A stretch of DNA of 64,000 bases from Desulfobacula sp. (GTDB lineage Bacteria > Desulfobacterota > Desulfobacteria > Desulfobacterales > Desulfobacteraceae). Of the stretch, positions 45,789-57,060 are shown piece after piece. The DNA is taken from assembly GCA_023701135.1 (NCBI GenBank), contig JAMPXP010000014.1, positions 1 through 64,000 of the forward strand, given 5' to 3'. The number at the start of each line of letters is the position of its first letter. Position 1 is the first letter of the stretch. The position numbers and the translations under genes were made by a program. The notes below the pieces were generated by a model that saw only the letters and a list, made by a program, of their open reading frames with translations, did no database searches and was not told the DNA's origin.

Positions 45789-47864
45789 ATGAATACACTG
45801 TTGATTGAAATCGGCTGTGAAGAGATCCCGGCCGGTTATATCCTCCCGGCCCTGAACGCCTTTAAGGAGAGCATTCTTTCAGCCCTGGACAAAAGCCGGA
45901 TTGACCATGGGGAAGCCCGGGTCTTCGGCACCCCCCGGCGCCTGGCCCTGATGGTTGAAGGGGTGGGGGACATGCAGGCGACCAATACGTCCACCCTGAC
46001 CGGTCCTCCGGAACGGGCCGGGTTTGATGAGAACGGAAAACCCACCCTGGCCGCGGAAAAATTTGCAGCCAAGGCAGGGGTGGCGGTTCAGGATATCCGG
46101 GTGGAAGACACACCCAAGGGAAGATACCTGGTGGCCGTGATCGAAGAAAAATGCGAATCCGCCGTCCTCATCCTGGAAAGCATCCTGCCAAAGGAAATCC
46201 TGGACATCCCCTTTCCCAAAAGTATGAGATGGGGAGATCTGTCCATCAGCTTTGCCAGACCCATTATTTCCCTTGTGGGACTTCTGGGAGCAAAGATTCT
46301 GGATTTCAAGGTGGGCAATATCAAATCCTCATCCTATATTTTCGGCCACCCCTTTATGTCGCCGGGCAAATACAAGGTGACGGCGGCTGAAAAATATATC
46401 GAGACGGCCGAAGCCGCCGGGGTCATCCCGGACATTGAAAAACGGAGGGCCGAACTGGTCAGGGCCGTCAATGCCTTGGCCAAAGACCAGCATGCCCGGA
46501 TTCTGGAGGATGAAGACCTGGTGGATACGGTGACAAATCTCGTGGAATCCCCCTTCCCGGTGGTGGGAACCTTTGATGAAGAATTCCTGGAAGTGCCCCA
46601 GGAAGTTCTCATCACAGCCATGAGGGAACATCAGAAATATTTTGCCCTGGTGGATGAAAAGGGAAGGCTTCTGCCCAAATTCATCGCCGTCAACAATACC
46701 CGGGCCAAGGACATGAAACTGGTGGCCAAGGGACACGAAAAAGTGCTGAGGGCAAGGCTTTCCGATGCAAAATTTTTCTATCGCACCGATCTTCAGTCTT
46801 CCCTGGATGGGTTTGCCGAAAAACTCAAAACCGTCACCTTCCATGAAAAGCTGGGGTCCATGTATGAAAAGACCCTCAGAATCGGGACGCTGGCCAAATA
46901 TCTGGCCGGGGTGTCCGCCTATCCGGATAAGACGGCCTTATCGGAAAATCTGGACCGGGCCGCCCATCTATGCAAGGCCGACCTGGTGAGCCATGTGGTG
47001 GTTGAATTCACCAATCTCCAGGGCATCATCGGCAGGGCCTATGCCCTGAAGGCAGGGGAGAAAGAAGACGTGGCCCATGCCGTTGAGCAGCATTACCGGC
47101 CGGTGTATTCCGGCGGCAAACTGCCGGAAAATCCCTGCGCCGCCCTTCTGGCCGTTGCCGACAAGCTGGACACCATCTGCGGCTGCTTCAGCGTGGACCT
47201 CATCCCCACAGGCGGAGCCGATCCCTATGCCTTGCGTCGGCAGGGCATAGGCATCATCCAGATCATGATCGGGGAAAATCTGGTCTTCTCCCTGTTGTCC
47301 ATGATCGAAAAGGCTCTGGAGCCCTTTGTGAGTGATCCCGTGAAAAAACAGGAGATTGCCCTCAAGGTCAAGGAATTCCTGCAGAACCGGATGGTCAATA
47401 TCCTGACGGATATGGGATTTTCCAAAGAAGCGGTCAATTCCGCATTATGGGCCTCTTTTGATAATATCCCCGATGTCGCAGCAAGGGTGAAGGCCCTGGA
47501 TGCGCTCCGGAAAGAACCTGATTTTGAACCCCTTTCCATTACCTTTAAACGGGTTGAAAATATCATCCGGAAATCGGATCAGGCCCTGGGCCTGGCCGTG
47601 GATGAGAGCCTGTTCCAGGATTCTTCCGAGGGCGCTTTATACACCGCCGTCCGTGGGGTCAGGCAAAAGACCGAGGCCCTGATCAAAGCAGGCCAATATG
47701 AAGAGGCCCTTTCGGCCATTGCCGGGTTAAGACCCGCCGTGGATGCGTTTTTTGTGGGGGTCATGGTCATGGCCGAAGACGAGAACCTCCGGAAGAACCG
47801 GCTGGCTCTCTTGTCCAGTGTATCGGGATTGTTTAAGGATATTGCCGATTTTTCAATGATATAA
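45789..47864 (+). CDS. glyS: Glycyl-tRNA synthetase, beta subunit
   Basis: A 691-residue beta chain that binds tRNA-Gly. It opens NTLLIEIGCEEIPAGYILPA and includes the EVLITAMREHQKYFAL and IPTGGADPYALRRQGIGI segments typical of GlyS. A strong GGAGGGAA lies before the ATG. Length is normal for the family. Confidence 0.98.
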   Translation: MNTLLIEIGCEEIPAGYILPALNAFKESILSALDKSRIDHGEARVFGTPRRLALMVEGVGDMQATNTSTLTGPPERAGFDENGKPTLAAEKFAAKAGVAVQDIRVEDTPKGRYLVAVIEEKCESAVLILESILPKEILDIPFPKSMRWGDLSISFARPIISLVGLLGAKILDFKVGNIKSSSYIFGHPFMSPGKYKVTAAEKYIETAEAAGVIPDIEKRRAELVRAVNALAKDQHARILEDEDLVDTVTNLVESPFPVVGTFDEEFLEVPQEVLITAMREHQKYFALVDEKGRLLPKFIAVNNTRAKDMKLVAKGHEKVLRARLSDAKFFYRTDLQSSLDGFAEKLKTVTFHEKLGSMYEKTLRIGTLAKYLAGVSAYPDKTALSENLDRAAHLCKADLVSHVVVEFTNLQGIIGRAYALKAGEKEDVAHAVEQHYRPVYSGGKLPENPCAALLAVADKLDTICGCFSVDLIPTGGADPYALRRQGIGIIQIMIGENLVFSLLSMIEKALEPFVSDPVKKQEIALKVKEFLQNRMVNILTDMGFSKEAVNSALWASFDNIPDVAARVKALDALRKEPDFEPLSITFKRVENIIRKSDQALGLAVDESLFQDSSEGALYTAVRGVRQKTEALIKAGQYEEALSAIAGLRPAVDAFFVGVMVMAEDENLRKNRLALLSSVSGLFKDIADFSMI

Positions 47865-48112
47865 AAATATACAAAAGGAATAAATGATGGCTGGATATGA
47901 ACCGGAAAAGGATAAAAAATTAAAGGAATGGAAGAATGAGGAAACCGGGCTCCTGGTTTCCATTTATCAGTATGGGGACGGAGAGCCCAAGCTCCAGATC
48001 GGACCCCGGATGCTGAAAAAAAAGGACGGGACGGACCGGGCCCCGGCCAAGGCCGGCCGGCTTTCCGTTGAAGACGTCATGTGGTTCCACGAGATCATTG
48101 ATGAGGTCAAGG

Positions 48113-50897
<2,785 letters not shown>

Positions 50898-50946
50898 CAG
50901 GGCTTTGATCACAGATGATCGAATTTTCCGCGGTAAGCCGGCCCGG

Positions 50947-51363
50947 CTATAGATGCAGGAAATACCGTTTGTTGTCGATCTCGATGGTGGTCTTGGTATA
51001 GGTCAGTTTGTTGATGATTTTGCCGTCCTTGAAATGGAGGATATCCACCCCTTTTCTGATTTCCAGTTTGTCCTCATGACCCGGCTCCGTTGAGGGCCAT
51101 TCAAGAATCCATCGGTACAGGGCCTTTTGGAGCGTTTCATCAATAAAGGTTTCCGCTTCAATAAATCTGAAATCACCGTGGTTTTGAAACCAGGGGGTCC
51201 AGGCTTCTCTCAGGGCTTCCCGGCCCTTTACATAGGCCCCGGTCCAGTTCTCAAAAAAAACATCTTTGTGGAAAAAGGGCATGACCTTGTCCAGATCATG
51301 TTTTTCCCATGCCAGATACCAGTCCTTTAACAGCACCTGTATTTCTTTTCGTGAAAGTTTCAT
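50947..51363 (-). CDS. SnoaL/NTF2-like protein
   Basis: A 138-residue NTF2-fold protein. It has an N-terminal helix (LLKDWYLAWEKHDLDKVMPFF) followed by DVFFENWTGAYVKGREALREAW and an edge sheet (KGVDILHFKDGKIINKLTYT). Such proteins are small pocket domains acting as isomerases or regulators; no catalytic residue is decisive here. GGGAGGGG precedes ATG 51363. It converges with ligA and is divergent from the 51569 operon. Confidence 0.8.
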   Translation of the reverse strand: MKLSRKEIQVLLKDWYLAWEKHDLDKVMPFFHKDVFFENWTGAYVKGREALREAWTPWFQNHGDFRFIEAETFIDETLQKALYRWILEWPSTEPGHEDKLEIRKGVDILHFKDGKIINKLTYTKTTIEIDNKRYFLHL

Positions 51364-51481
51364 GGCTTCCCCTCCCGTAATTGATGGGATCGGCATGCAA
51401 ATCCCAGAGGCCGCTAGTTTCTTTTACCATGTTCAACCGTAACATTAAAGAAATTGCGCATAAAATAAAATTTTTTATTTC

Positions 51482-51524
51482 TTGATCCGGGTCAATTCAC
51501 TTTACCTGGCCCGTGTCGTATTAT
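51482..51524 (+). promoter_or_regulatory. FNR/CRP-type site with -10 element, activator at about -41.5
   Basis: TTGATCCGGGTCAA at 51482-51495 fits TTGAT-N4-ATCAA with one mismatch. A -10 TATTAT lies at 51519-51524, and a start near 51531 puts the palindrome centre at about -42. No good -35 is present, as expected for an activator-dependent class II promoter. It controls the 51569-53220 operon if real. Confidence 0.5.
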
Positions 51525-51568
51525 GGGCGTAACCCTGTTAACAATGAAGACTATCAAAGGAGGGGAAC

Positions 51569-51736
51569 GTGGACGATATCATCAAACGGATAAAAGAACT
51601 TGAAATCCTGATTTGTGAAACCAAGGCCCGGCTTCCGGCCCATTCCGTCAAACCGCCGGTCATGATGGACCTTTTGGCCTATGAAGACGAATACGATGCT
51701 CTGTTGGAAAAACTCAAGGACTTGAAAAACCCATGA
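51569..51736 (+). CDS. 55-residue protein, unknown
   Basis: A short ORF with GTG start at 51569 and a strong AAAGGAGGGG upstream (51557). It reads VDDIIKRIKELEILICETKA..., with a Pro-rich centre and a final charged helix; a small helical, probably soluble protein. I do not recognise its family. It overlaps the DUF3786 gene by 4 bp (ATGA), so it is translationally coupled to it. It is first of four co-directional genes behind an FNR-type site. Confidence 0.7.
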   Translation: MDDIIKRIKELEILICETKARLPAHSVKPPVMMDLLAYEDEYDALLEKLKDLKNP

Positions 51737-52353
51737 CCCTCGGCATTCGGGAAAGGGACGGGCTGGTCCTTCTCCGGTTTTTCAACCGTGAGCTTATCTA
51801 TGACGGTCATAATTTTATCGACCCTGCCGGGGACGAGGTCCCGCCGGCCGTTAAACTCGTGCTCTGCCGGTATATGATGGGTCCTGAAACACCGGTCCCG
51901 GCTTTCGGCCGGTTCATGACCTTCCGGGAATTTCCCGGCGCCGGTCCCTTATTCTCCCGGTTTGTCGGCAATACGTCCAAAATCATCGAAACCAGCTTTT
52001 CAGGCCAACTCAGCGCCCTGGAAAAAAGATGCCGGAACCTGGACGGCCAAATACTGGAAACAGATTCCCATGACCTGAAGGTCCGGTTCGAGGCGCTTCC
52101 AAGGATACCCATCCTGTTTTCCTTCAACGATGCGGAAGACGGCATGCCGGCCCAGGCCGGCTTTCTGTTCCAGGACAATGCCCGGGCCTATCTTGACCTG
52201 AAAAGTTTGTCCATTATTTCAACCTGCTTGACAGGCAGCCTCATCCGGCCTTACAATGAAGGCCATGAAAGCCATGAACCAGAAAGCGATGATCAGAGAA
52301 GCCCTGCCCGACGACCGGGAAACGCTTGCAAAGATTATCAAAACGTCTTTTGA
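51733..52353 (+). CDS. DUF3786 domain protein
   Basis: A 206-residue protein whose central part matches DUF3786: LVLCRYMMGPETPVPAFGRF and TFREFPGAGPLFSRFVGN, with a final AGFLFQDNARAYLDLKSLS. DUF3786 proteins occur in anaerobes and have no known activity. The last about 30 residues (from NEGHESHEPE) are polar and low-complexity and overlap the following acetyltransferase gene by up to 98 bp, which is long. A late frameshift near the end is possible but not required. Confidence 0.75.
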   Translation: MTLGIRERDGLVLLRFFNRELIYDGHNFIDPAGDEVPPAVKLVLCRYMMGPETPVPAFGRFMTFREFPGAGPLFSRFVGNTSKIIETSFSGQLSALEKRCRNLDGQILETDSHDLKVRFEALPRIPILFSFNDAEDGMPAQAGFLFQDNARAYLDLKSLSIISTCLTGSLIRPYNEGHESHEPESDDQRSPARRPGNACKDYQNVF

Positions 52354-52777
52354 GGGTGTTGCCCGAAGGTTTTCTTTGACCCCGAAGAATTGCCCCAAGC
52401 ATCCGTCCAATTATACCCCTGCCTGGGTGGAAACGGATTTTTCCCGGGGGGTCCGATATTTCATGCTGCACATGGATGCCGGCCCCATCGGTTGTGTCGG
52501 CGTTGAGCAGCCCAATGCCCAGGTCTGCTATCTCGAACGCCTGTCCGTCCTCCCGGAAACCAGGGGCAGGGGGATTGGAAAAACCCTGGTCCGCCATGCA
52601 TTGGAATGGGCCGCATCCAAGGGGGCTGGAACGGTCGGCATCGGCATCATCGCCGAACAGACGGAACTGGGGCAATGGTACAAACAGCTTGGATTTACGG
52701 AAACAAAGACGATAAGCGTTCCGCATCTGCCCTTTAACGTCTGCCTGATGGAATTTAAACTCGGAGAAAGATCATGA
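52256..52777 (+). CDS. GNAT N-acetyltransferase
   Basis: Up to 173 residues. The GNAT fold shows in IREALPDDRETLAKIIKTSF (beta1-alpha1) and the acetyl-CoA loop LSVLPETRGRGIGKTLVRHAL (motif A). The acceptor is unknown. Several ATGs lie at 52256, 52265, 52274 and 52289; 52289 starts the conserved domain and would reduce the overlap with DUF3786. It overlaps the next gene by 4 bp (ATGA). Confidence 0.78.
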   Translation: MKAMKAMNQKAMIREALPDDRETLAKIIKTSFEGVARRFSLTPKNCPKHPSNYTPAWVETDFSRGVRYFMLHMDAGPIGCVGVEQPNAQVCYLERLSVLPETRGRGIGKTLVRHALEWAASKGAGTVGIGIIAEQTELGQWYKQLGFTETKTISVPHLPFNVCLMEFKLGERS

Positions 52778-53220
52778 AAATCAATATTTCAAAAAAAGAC
52801 TACCGGCTATTGCTGGACATGCTGGCCATTTCAGACTGGGTGATGAATTCCCATAAGGTGGAGGACGACCCCAGGACCGAACCCTATGAAAAACTCGAAC
52901 AGAAACTCTTTGCCTTTGCCAAGGATTTCGACTGTGAAGACCTTGTGATGTATGACAAGGAGACGGGAACGTATTACCCCACGGCTGAATATGACGAACA
53001 TATATTTGACACCCAGTTTATCGAAGAATTCGAAGATATGTCTTTCTGGGAAAAACTGTGCTCGGGCCTGGCCCAAAGGGATCTCATCTTAGAGAAGGGG
53101 ATTGAGGAACTTAAAAAAATGGATACCCTGGAAAGGATGAATGAAGAGGACCGCCGGGCGGAAAAATATGAAACCGAATTCAGCGAAAACGGCCTTCAGT
53201 ATCTGATTATTTCAAAATAG
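52774..53220 (+). CDS. 148-residue protein, unknown
   Basis: An acidic protein that I do not recognise. It is predicted mostly helical and has no membrane segment or signal peptide. Conserved-looking pieces are DYRLLLDMLAISDWVMNS and FWEKLCSGLAQRDL. GGAGAAA precedes the ATG. It is the last gene in the 51569 operon and converges with hisC, overlapping by 9 bp. Confidence 0.65.
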   Translation: MKINISKKDYRLLLDMLAISDWVMNSHKVEDDPRTEPYEKLEQKLFAFAKDFDCEDLVMYDKETGTYYPTAEYDEHIFDTQFIEEFEDMSFWEKLCSGLAQRDLILEKGIEELKKMDTLERMNEEDRRAEKYETEFSENGLQYLIISK

Positions 53221-54315
53221 GATGTCTTTCAGGGCCTGGATGAGCATGCGGTTTTCTTCCATGAGCCCGACCGTAATCCTGAGGCCGGTTTCTACCCCCT
53301 GGCCCTTCAGCGGCCGGACGATAATGCCTTTTTTCAGCAATTCCCCAAAGACAAGATCCGCATCCCGGCCCACGTCCACCATGACAAAATTGGCGCTGCT
53401 CCGGTAACAGGTCAAGCCCATGGCCCCAAAGGATTCATAAAAATAAGCCAGGCCTTCCCGGTTCAGGCGTTTGGTTTTTTCGATGAATTCATGGTCGTCC
53501 AGGGCGGCCAGTGCCCCGGCCTGGGCGATGCGGTTCACGGGAAAGGGTTCCCTTGCCTTCATCATGACCCTGACAAGTTTTGGGTCTGCCATGGCATAGC
53601 CGATTCTCAGCCCGGCCAGGCCCATGACCTTGGAAAAGGAGCGCAGGACAATCAGGTTTCGATGGGTTTTGAGATATTCAAGGGAGTCGGGGTAATCCCC
53701 GGAGTCTGCAAACTCCCAATAGGCTTCGTCCGATACGATCAATGCGGTTTCCGGGATTCGGGCCATGAACGTCTCGAATTCCTTTTTTGAGGTCATCAAG
53801 CCGGTGGGATTATTGGGATTGCAGAGGAACACCAGTTTGGTGCGGGGCGTCACGGCCTTGGCCATGGCCTCGGTATCAATGGTAAAGTCCGGGCGCATGG
53901 GGGTTCTGATCCGTTTTGCCCCCATCTTGGCCCCGATATTGTCATAGGCCGGAAAGGACAGCTCGGGAAAAACCACCTCGTCTCCGGGATTCAGGAAGGT
54001 CAGCCCCATCATGGTGATGACGGCGTCGGCCCCGTTGCCCATATAAAAGGAGCCGGCCGGGAGGTTGAATCTTGCCGACAATTTGGCAACCAGCTCGGGG
54101 CAGAGGCTTTCCGGGTACAGATGGGCGTTTTCCCGGATTTCCCGGATCATGGCTTCAACAGCTAGGGGGGAGGGTCCCAATGGGTTTTCATTGGTATCAA
54201 GCTTGATGATCCGGTCCATGCCGCATTCCCGTTTCACCGCTTCAACGGGTTTTCCCGGAATATATTCCCGGGTATTTAATATGGCACTCCGGGCCATGCC
54301 TTGAAGGTCGAGCAT
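53212..54315 (-). CDS. hisC: Histidinol-phosphate aminotransferase HisC
   Basis: A 367-residue PLP aminotransferase of the HisC type. It has IIKLDTNENPLGPSP, the cofactor region GNGADAVI, VFLCNPNNPTG and the PLP lysine in LRSFSKVMGLAGLRIGY. It converts imidazole-acetol phosphate to histidinol phosphate. ATG 54315 has GAGGA at good spacing and is preferred over 54342. It lies 81 bases after the tRNA-Ser gene on the same strand. Confidence 0.9.
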   Translation of the reverse strand: MLDLQGMARSAILNTREYIPGKPVEAVKRECGMDRIIKLDTNENPLGPSPLAVEAMIREIRENAHLYPESLCPELVAKLSARFNLPAGSFYMGNGADAVITMMGLTFLNPGDEVVFPELSFPAYDNIGAKMGAKRIRTPMRPDFTIDTEAMAKAVTPRTKLVFLCNPNNPTGLMTSKKEFETFMARIPETALIVSDEAYWEFADSGDYPDSLEYLKTHRNLIVLRSFSKVMGLAGLRIGYAMADPKLVRVMMKAREPFPVNRIAQAGALAALDDHEFIEKTKRLNREGLAYFYESFGAMGLTCYRSSANFVMVDVGRDADLVFGELLKKGIIVRPLKGQGVETGLRITVGLMEENRMLIQALKDILF

Positions 54316-54394
54316 CCGTCTGTCCTCACCATTGCGGGCCATTATCCTTAACGGCAGGATTCCGGCGCCCGGGAAAACGGCATCCGTGCCCTTG

Positions 54395-54488
<94 letters not shown>

Positions 54489-54494
54489 GCGTCA

Positions 54495-54510
54495 GCGGAC
54501 CAAAGTCCGC
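54495..54510 (-). repeat. Small hairpin 5' of tRNA-Ser
   Basis: GCGGAC at 54495-54500 pairs with GTCCGC at 54505-54510 around CAAA, 6 bases upstream of the tRNA 5' end on the minus strand. It may be a leader hairpin used in tRNA processing. Between 54511 and 54755 I see only AT-rich sequence. Confidence 0.4.
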
Positions 54511-54755
54511 CAGGTGATGTACATCTTAATGATTATGATCATATTGTCAAGATTTATGAGCCGGGCCGGTATAACTCGGCAAGCAATTTCAGAAATTTAA
54601 AATTTTCGATTGTGATTTATATATTGAATTGAATTTGAAAATATGATTTTCGATACTGGTCCAGGCTTATAAAGTGTAACATTCGGTTAAAAGGTTGGTC
54701 ATGCAACACAGAGGAATGGCTAAGTCCTTTTTTAACCAATGGTCACCCCGTTTCT

Positions 54756-55718
54756 TTAATTCACTTGTTCTGGATTTTTGAAATTATCTTCTGTCTTTTT
54801 TCTTATCTTACCCCAATCAGTTTCGTCATTAAAATATTTTCTAAGTTTTTCAACTTCAGATGGTGTTGTTGTAATAACTTTTACAGAAGGATCTAACGGC
54901 TCTCTCTTTTTAACTATATTATCAAAAAGTGTTTTTAAAAAAGTGTTTTGCAACTCAACATTAAGGTCAAAAAGGTAACCAGCCATGTCTCCATTTGCAT
55001 CGATATAAGCCTCAACATATTTTTCTAATTGTACGATTTGGGAATCATTTGGAGTTAAAACATTGGCTAATTTTTTATTCCCATCAGGAGAAATGATATC
55101 TATAGGAAGGATTCGTAACAAATAACCGTGAAGTTTGACGAATGATTCTCTTAAATCATGCATTGCATCATTTACAGCCATTTTAAAAATATCAAGTTCT
55201 GGACTTATAATTTCATATTTTTCAAACAATCTGATTAAATTTAGGTAAGAAGCAGAGGATGCTTCATGCTGTTGTTGAAAAATTAGAACTCTATCTTTTA
55301 CAGGGGATGGATTTAATTTTGAGGCAACTTGGTCTCGATAAATTTTTAAATGTATGGGAATAAACCGAACATATGAACCAACATCTACAGTTTTATTATT
55401 TGCTAAATCTAACACGCCAGAAAATTCTTGATATATCTCTAAACGAAGTTTGTCTCGATTATTTTCTTTTTGTACTTTATTCTCAATTTCATGTTGCTTC
55501 CTCATTTGCCAGAAGAGAAGAAAGCCACCAGCCAATATAGTTAAAACCGTTAGAATATCGCCTAACCACCAAGGCCTTTTGCTCTCTTCTTTGAGAATAT
55601 AGATCTGCTCTACTGATTTTTGAATAGTATCCTCAGTATTGGCAATCGAATCAAATAATGGAATCGTTGTAAAAATTATGGCTAAAATTAAAAGTACTAT
55701 GGCTATATAGTGTTTCAT
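54756..55718 (-). CDS. AT-rich orphan membrane protein, unknown
   Basis: A 320-residue protein with two N-terminal TM segments (about 4-25 and about 52-70, ILTVLTILAGGFLLFW) and a long cytoplasmic helical region. I do not recognise a named family. The codon use is clearly AT-rich (many AAA, TTA, ATA) against GC-leaning neighbours, so it is probably acquired. It stands alone, flanked by AT-rich non-coding DNA on both sides. Confidence 0.65.
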   Translation of the reverse strand: MKHYIAIVLLILAIIFTTIPLFDSIANTEDTIQKSVEQIYILKEESKRPWWLGDILTVLTILAGGFLLFWQMRKQHEIENKVQKENNRDKLRLEIYQEFSGVLDLANNKTVDVGSYVRFIPIHLKIYRDQVASKLNPSPVKDRVLIFQQQHEASSASYLNLIRLFEKYEIISPELDIFKMAVNDAMHDLRESFVKLHGYLLRILPIDIISPDGNKKLANVLTPNDSQIVQLEKYVEAYIDANGDMAGYLFDLNVELQNTFLKTLFDNIVKKREPLDPSVKVITTTPSEVEKLRKYFNDETDWGKIRKKTEDNFKNPEQVN

Positions 55719-55946
55719 TTTTTATACCAAAGTAACAATGAATTATTGCTATCTTGTTATTATAAAAAAAGTGCCGATCAAATAATAGACAATTGCTACC
55801 AGAAAAATATAAGAGTAGCAACTTCGTTCTTAAATTATATAGGAAAAAATATAACCCAATTGATCAAATCTTCCATTAAACATAATTGGAGATAGAGCTC
55901 CTGGCTCCTGATAAATTTTTGCATCCTTTTGTTCAAGTCCCAGGAT

Positions 55947-56013
55947 AAATCTCCAGAACAGGGCGATTATATTTTGAAGGTTTTAATCCCCAAGAGAAAC
56001 CCCCTGGAGATTT
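55947..56013. repeat. 10-bp inverted repeat with 47-base loop in a 455-bp non-coding gap
   Basis: AAATCTCCAG at 55947-55956 is the exact complement of CTGGAGATTT at 56004-56013, and Ts follow at 56021-56027. It could be a structured RNA, a terminator or a mobile-element remnant. Within 55719-56173 I see no other convincing feature apart from the promoter at 56099. Confidence 0.4.
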
Positions 56014-56098
56014 TTAATCGTTTTTTTAACAGCCGGATTCCCTTTTCAGCCTTTTACCTTCTTGATGGTTCCATTGCTTAGATTTTTGTATCCTTTTC

Positions 56099-56128
56099 TT
56101 GACATCAGGCATTTTCTTATCCTATATG
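56099..56128 (+). promoter_or_regulatory. Sigma70-type promoter before the crotonase gene
   Basis: TTGACA at 56099-56104 and TATATG at 56123-56128 are spaced by 18 bases, 45 bases before the crotonase start. Confidence 0.5.
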
Positions 56129-56173
56129 ATTGAGGTCTTACAGCCCTTTTTTGGGGATAACAAGAGGTGAAGA

Positions 56174-56953
56174 ATGGCTTTCATTGAAACCCGTCAGGAT
56201 GGTTACATCCTTGAAATTAAAATAAATCGTTCTGAAAAGCACAACGCCCTGTCTCCCGAGATGTACCGGGACTTGGCGCTGGCCTATGGCGAACTCAGCC
56301 GCAATCCCGGCCTGCGTGTGGCCTTGTTGTATGCCGAAGGCAAGCATTTTACCTCCGGTGTCGAATTGGATAAATGGGCCCCTATTTTTGGCAATGGCAA
56401 GGGGTTTGAGACGTGTGAGGGCGGGATCGACCCCTTTGGCCTGGCGGGTGAGCGTCATGGCAAACCGGTGGTGGTGGCGGTGCAGGGCAATTGCTTCACC
56501 TGGGGCGTTGAGGTCCTGCTCAACACGGAGGTCCGAGTCGCTGCGGATGACACCCGGTTTGCCATGCTGGAGGTCAAGCGCGGCATCTTTCCCTGTGGTG
56601 GCGCAACCCTGCGGTTGCCTCAGCAAATGGGCTGGGGCGCGGCACAGCGCTATTTGTTGACGGGGGATATCTGGTTGGCCGACGAAGCGTGGCGGCTGGG
56701 CCTGGTGCAAGAGGTGACGCCCGCCGGCCGACAGGTGGAAAAGGCCCGGGAGATCGCAGAAAAAATTGCCAAGGCCGCCCCTTTGGGCGTCCAAAACGTC
56801 CTCAAGTCGACCCGCATGGCCTGGAATGAAGGCGAGGCCGAGGCTGCCAAACATCTCTTCAAAGACTTGTTGCCCGTGATGCAAAGTGAGGACGCCGCCG
56901 AAGGCGTGCGCTCTTTCATGGAGCGCCGCGACGCCGTTTTCAAGGGCCGTTGA
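56174..56953 (+). CDS. Crotonase/enoyl-CoA hydratase family protein
   Basis: A 259-residue crotonase-fold enzyme. The oxyanion-hole region VQGNCFTWGVEVLL carries a Glu at the Glu144-equivalent, and FAMLEVKRGIFPCGG carries one at the Glu164-equivalent, so hydratase activity is possible. Arginine codons use CGC and CGT more than nearby genes, which favour CGG; style and position in the AT-rich patch suggest acquisition from another lineage. GAGGTGA precedes the ATG. It is not obviously co-transcribed with the TetR gene. Confidence 0.83.
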   Translation: MAFIETRQDGYILEIKINRSEKHNALSPEMYRDLALAYGELSRNPGLRVALLYAEGKHFTSGVELDKWAPIFGNGKGFETCEGGIDPFGLAGERHGKPVVVAVQGNCFTWGVEVLLNTEVRVAADDTRFAMLEVKRGIFPCGGATLRLPQQMGWGAAQRYLLTGDIWLADEAWRLGLVQEVTPAGRQVEKAREIAEKIAKAAPLGVQNVLKSTRMAWNEGEAEAAKHLFKDLLPVMQSEDAAEGVRSFMERRDAVFKGR

Positions 56954-57023
56954 GGCCATTGACGCAATGAGGAATTATTAAAAACCGGAAGTAACGCTGA
57001 TAAGCTGATCTGAAAATTTCTTC

Positions 57024-57053
57024 TTGACATAAAAATGAATGATCATTTATTAT
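57024..57053 (+). promoter_or_regulatory. TetR-gene promoter with overlapping palindromic operator
   Basis: TTGACA at 57024-57029 and TATTAT at 57048-57053 (spacer 18) flank the perfect palindrome AATGATCATT at 57038-57047. An operator between -35 and -10 would block RNA polymerase, so the regulator probably represses itself. The start codon lies only 7 bases after the -10, so the mRNA may be leaderless. Confidence 0.6.
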
Positions 57054-57060
57054 AGCTTCC

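Noticed and set aside
52256-52353. Frameshift at the end of DUF3786
   Set aside because: The DUF3786 domain is complete before the overlap, and several later ATGs can start the acetyltransferase, so a frameshift is not needed.
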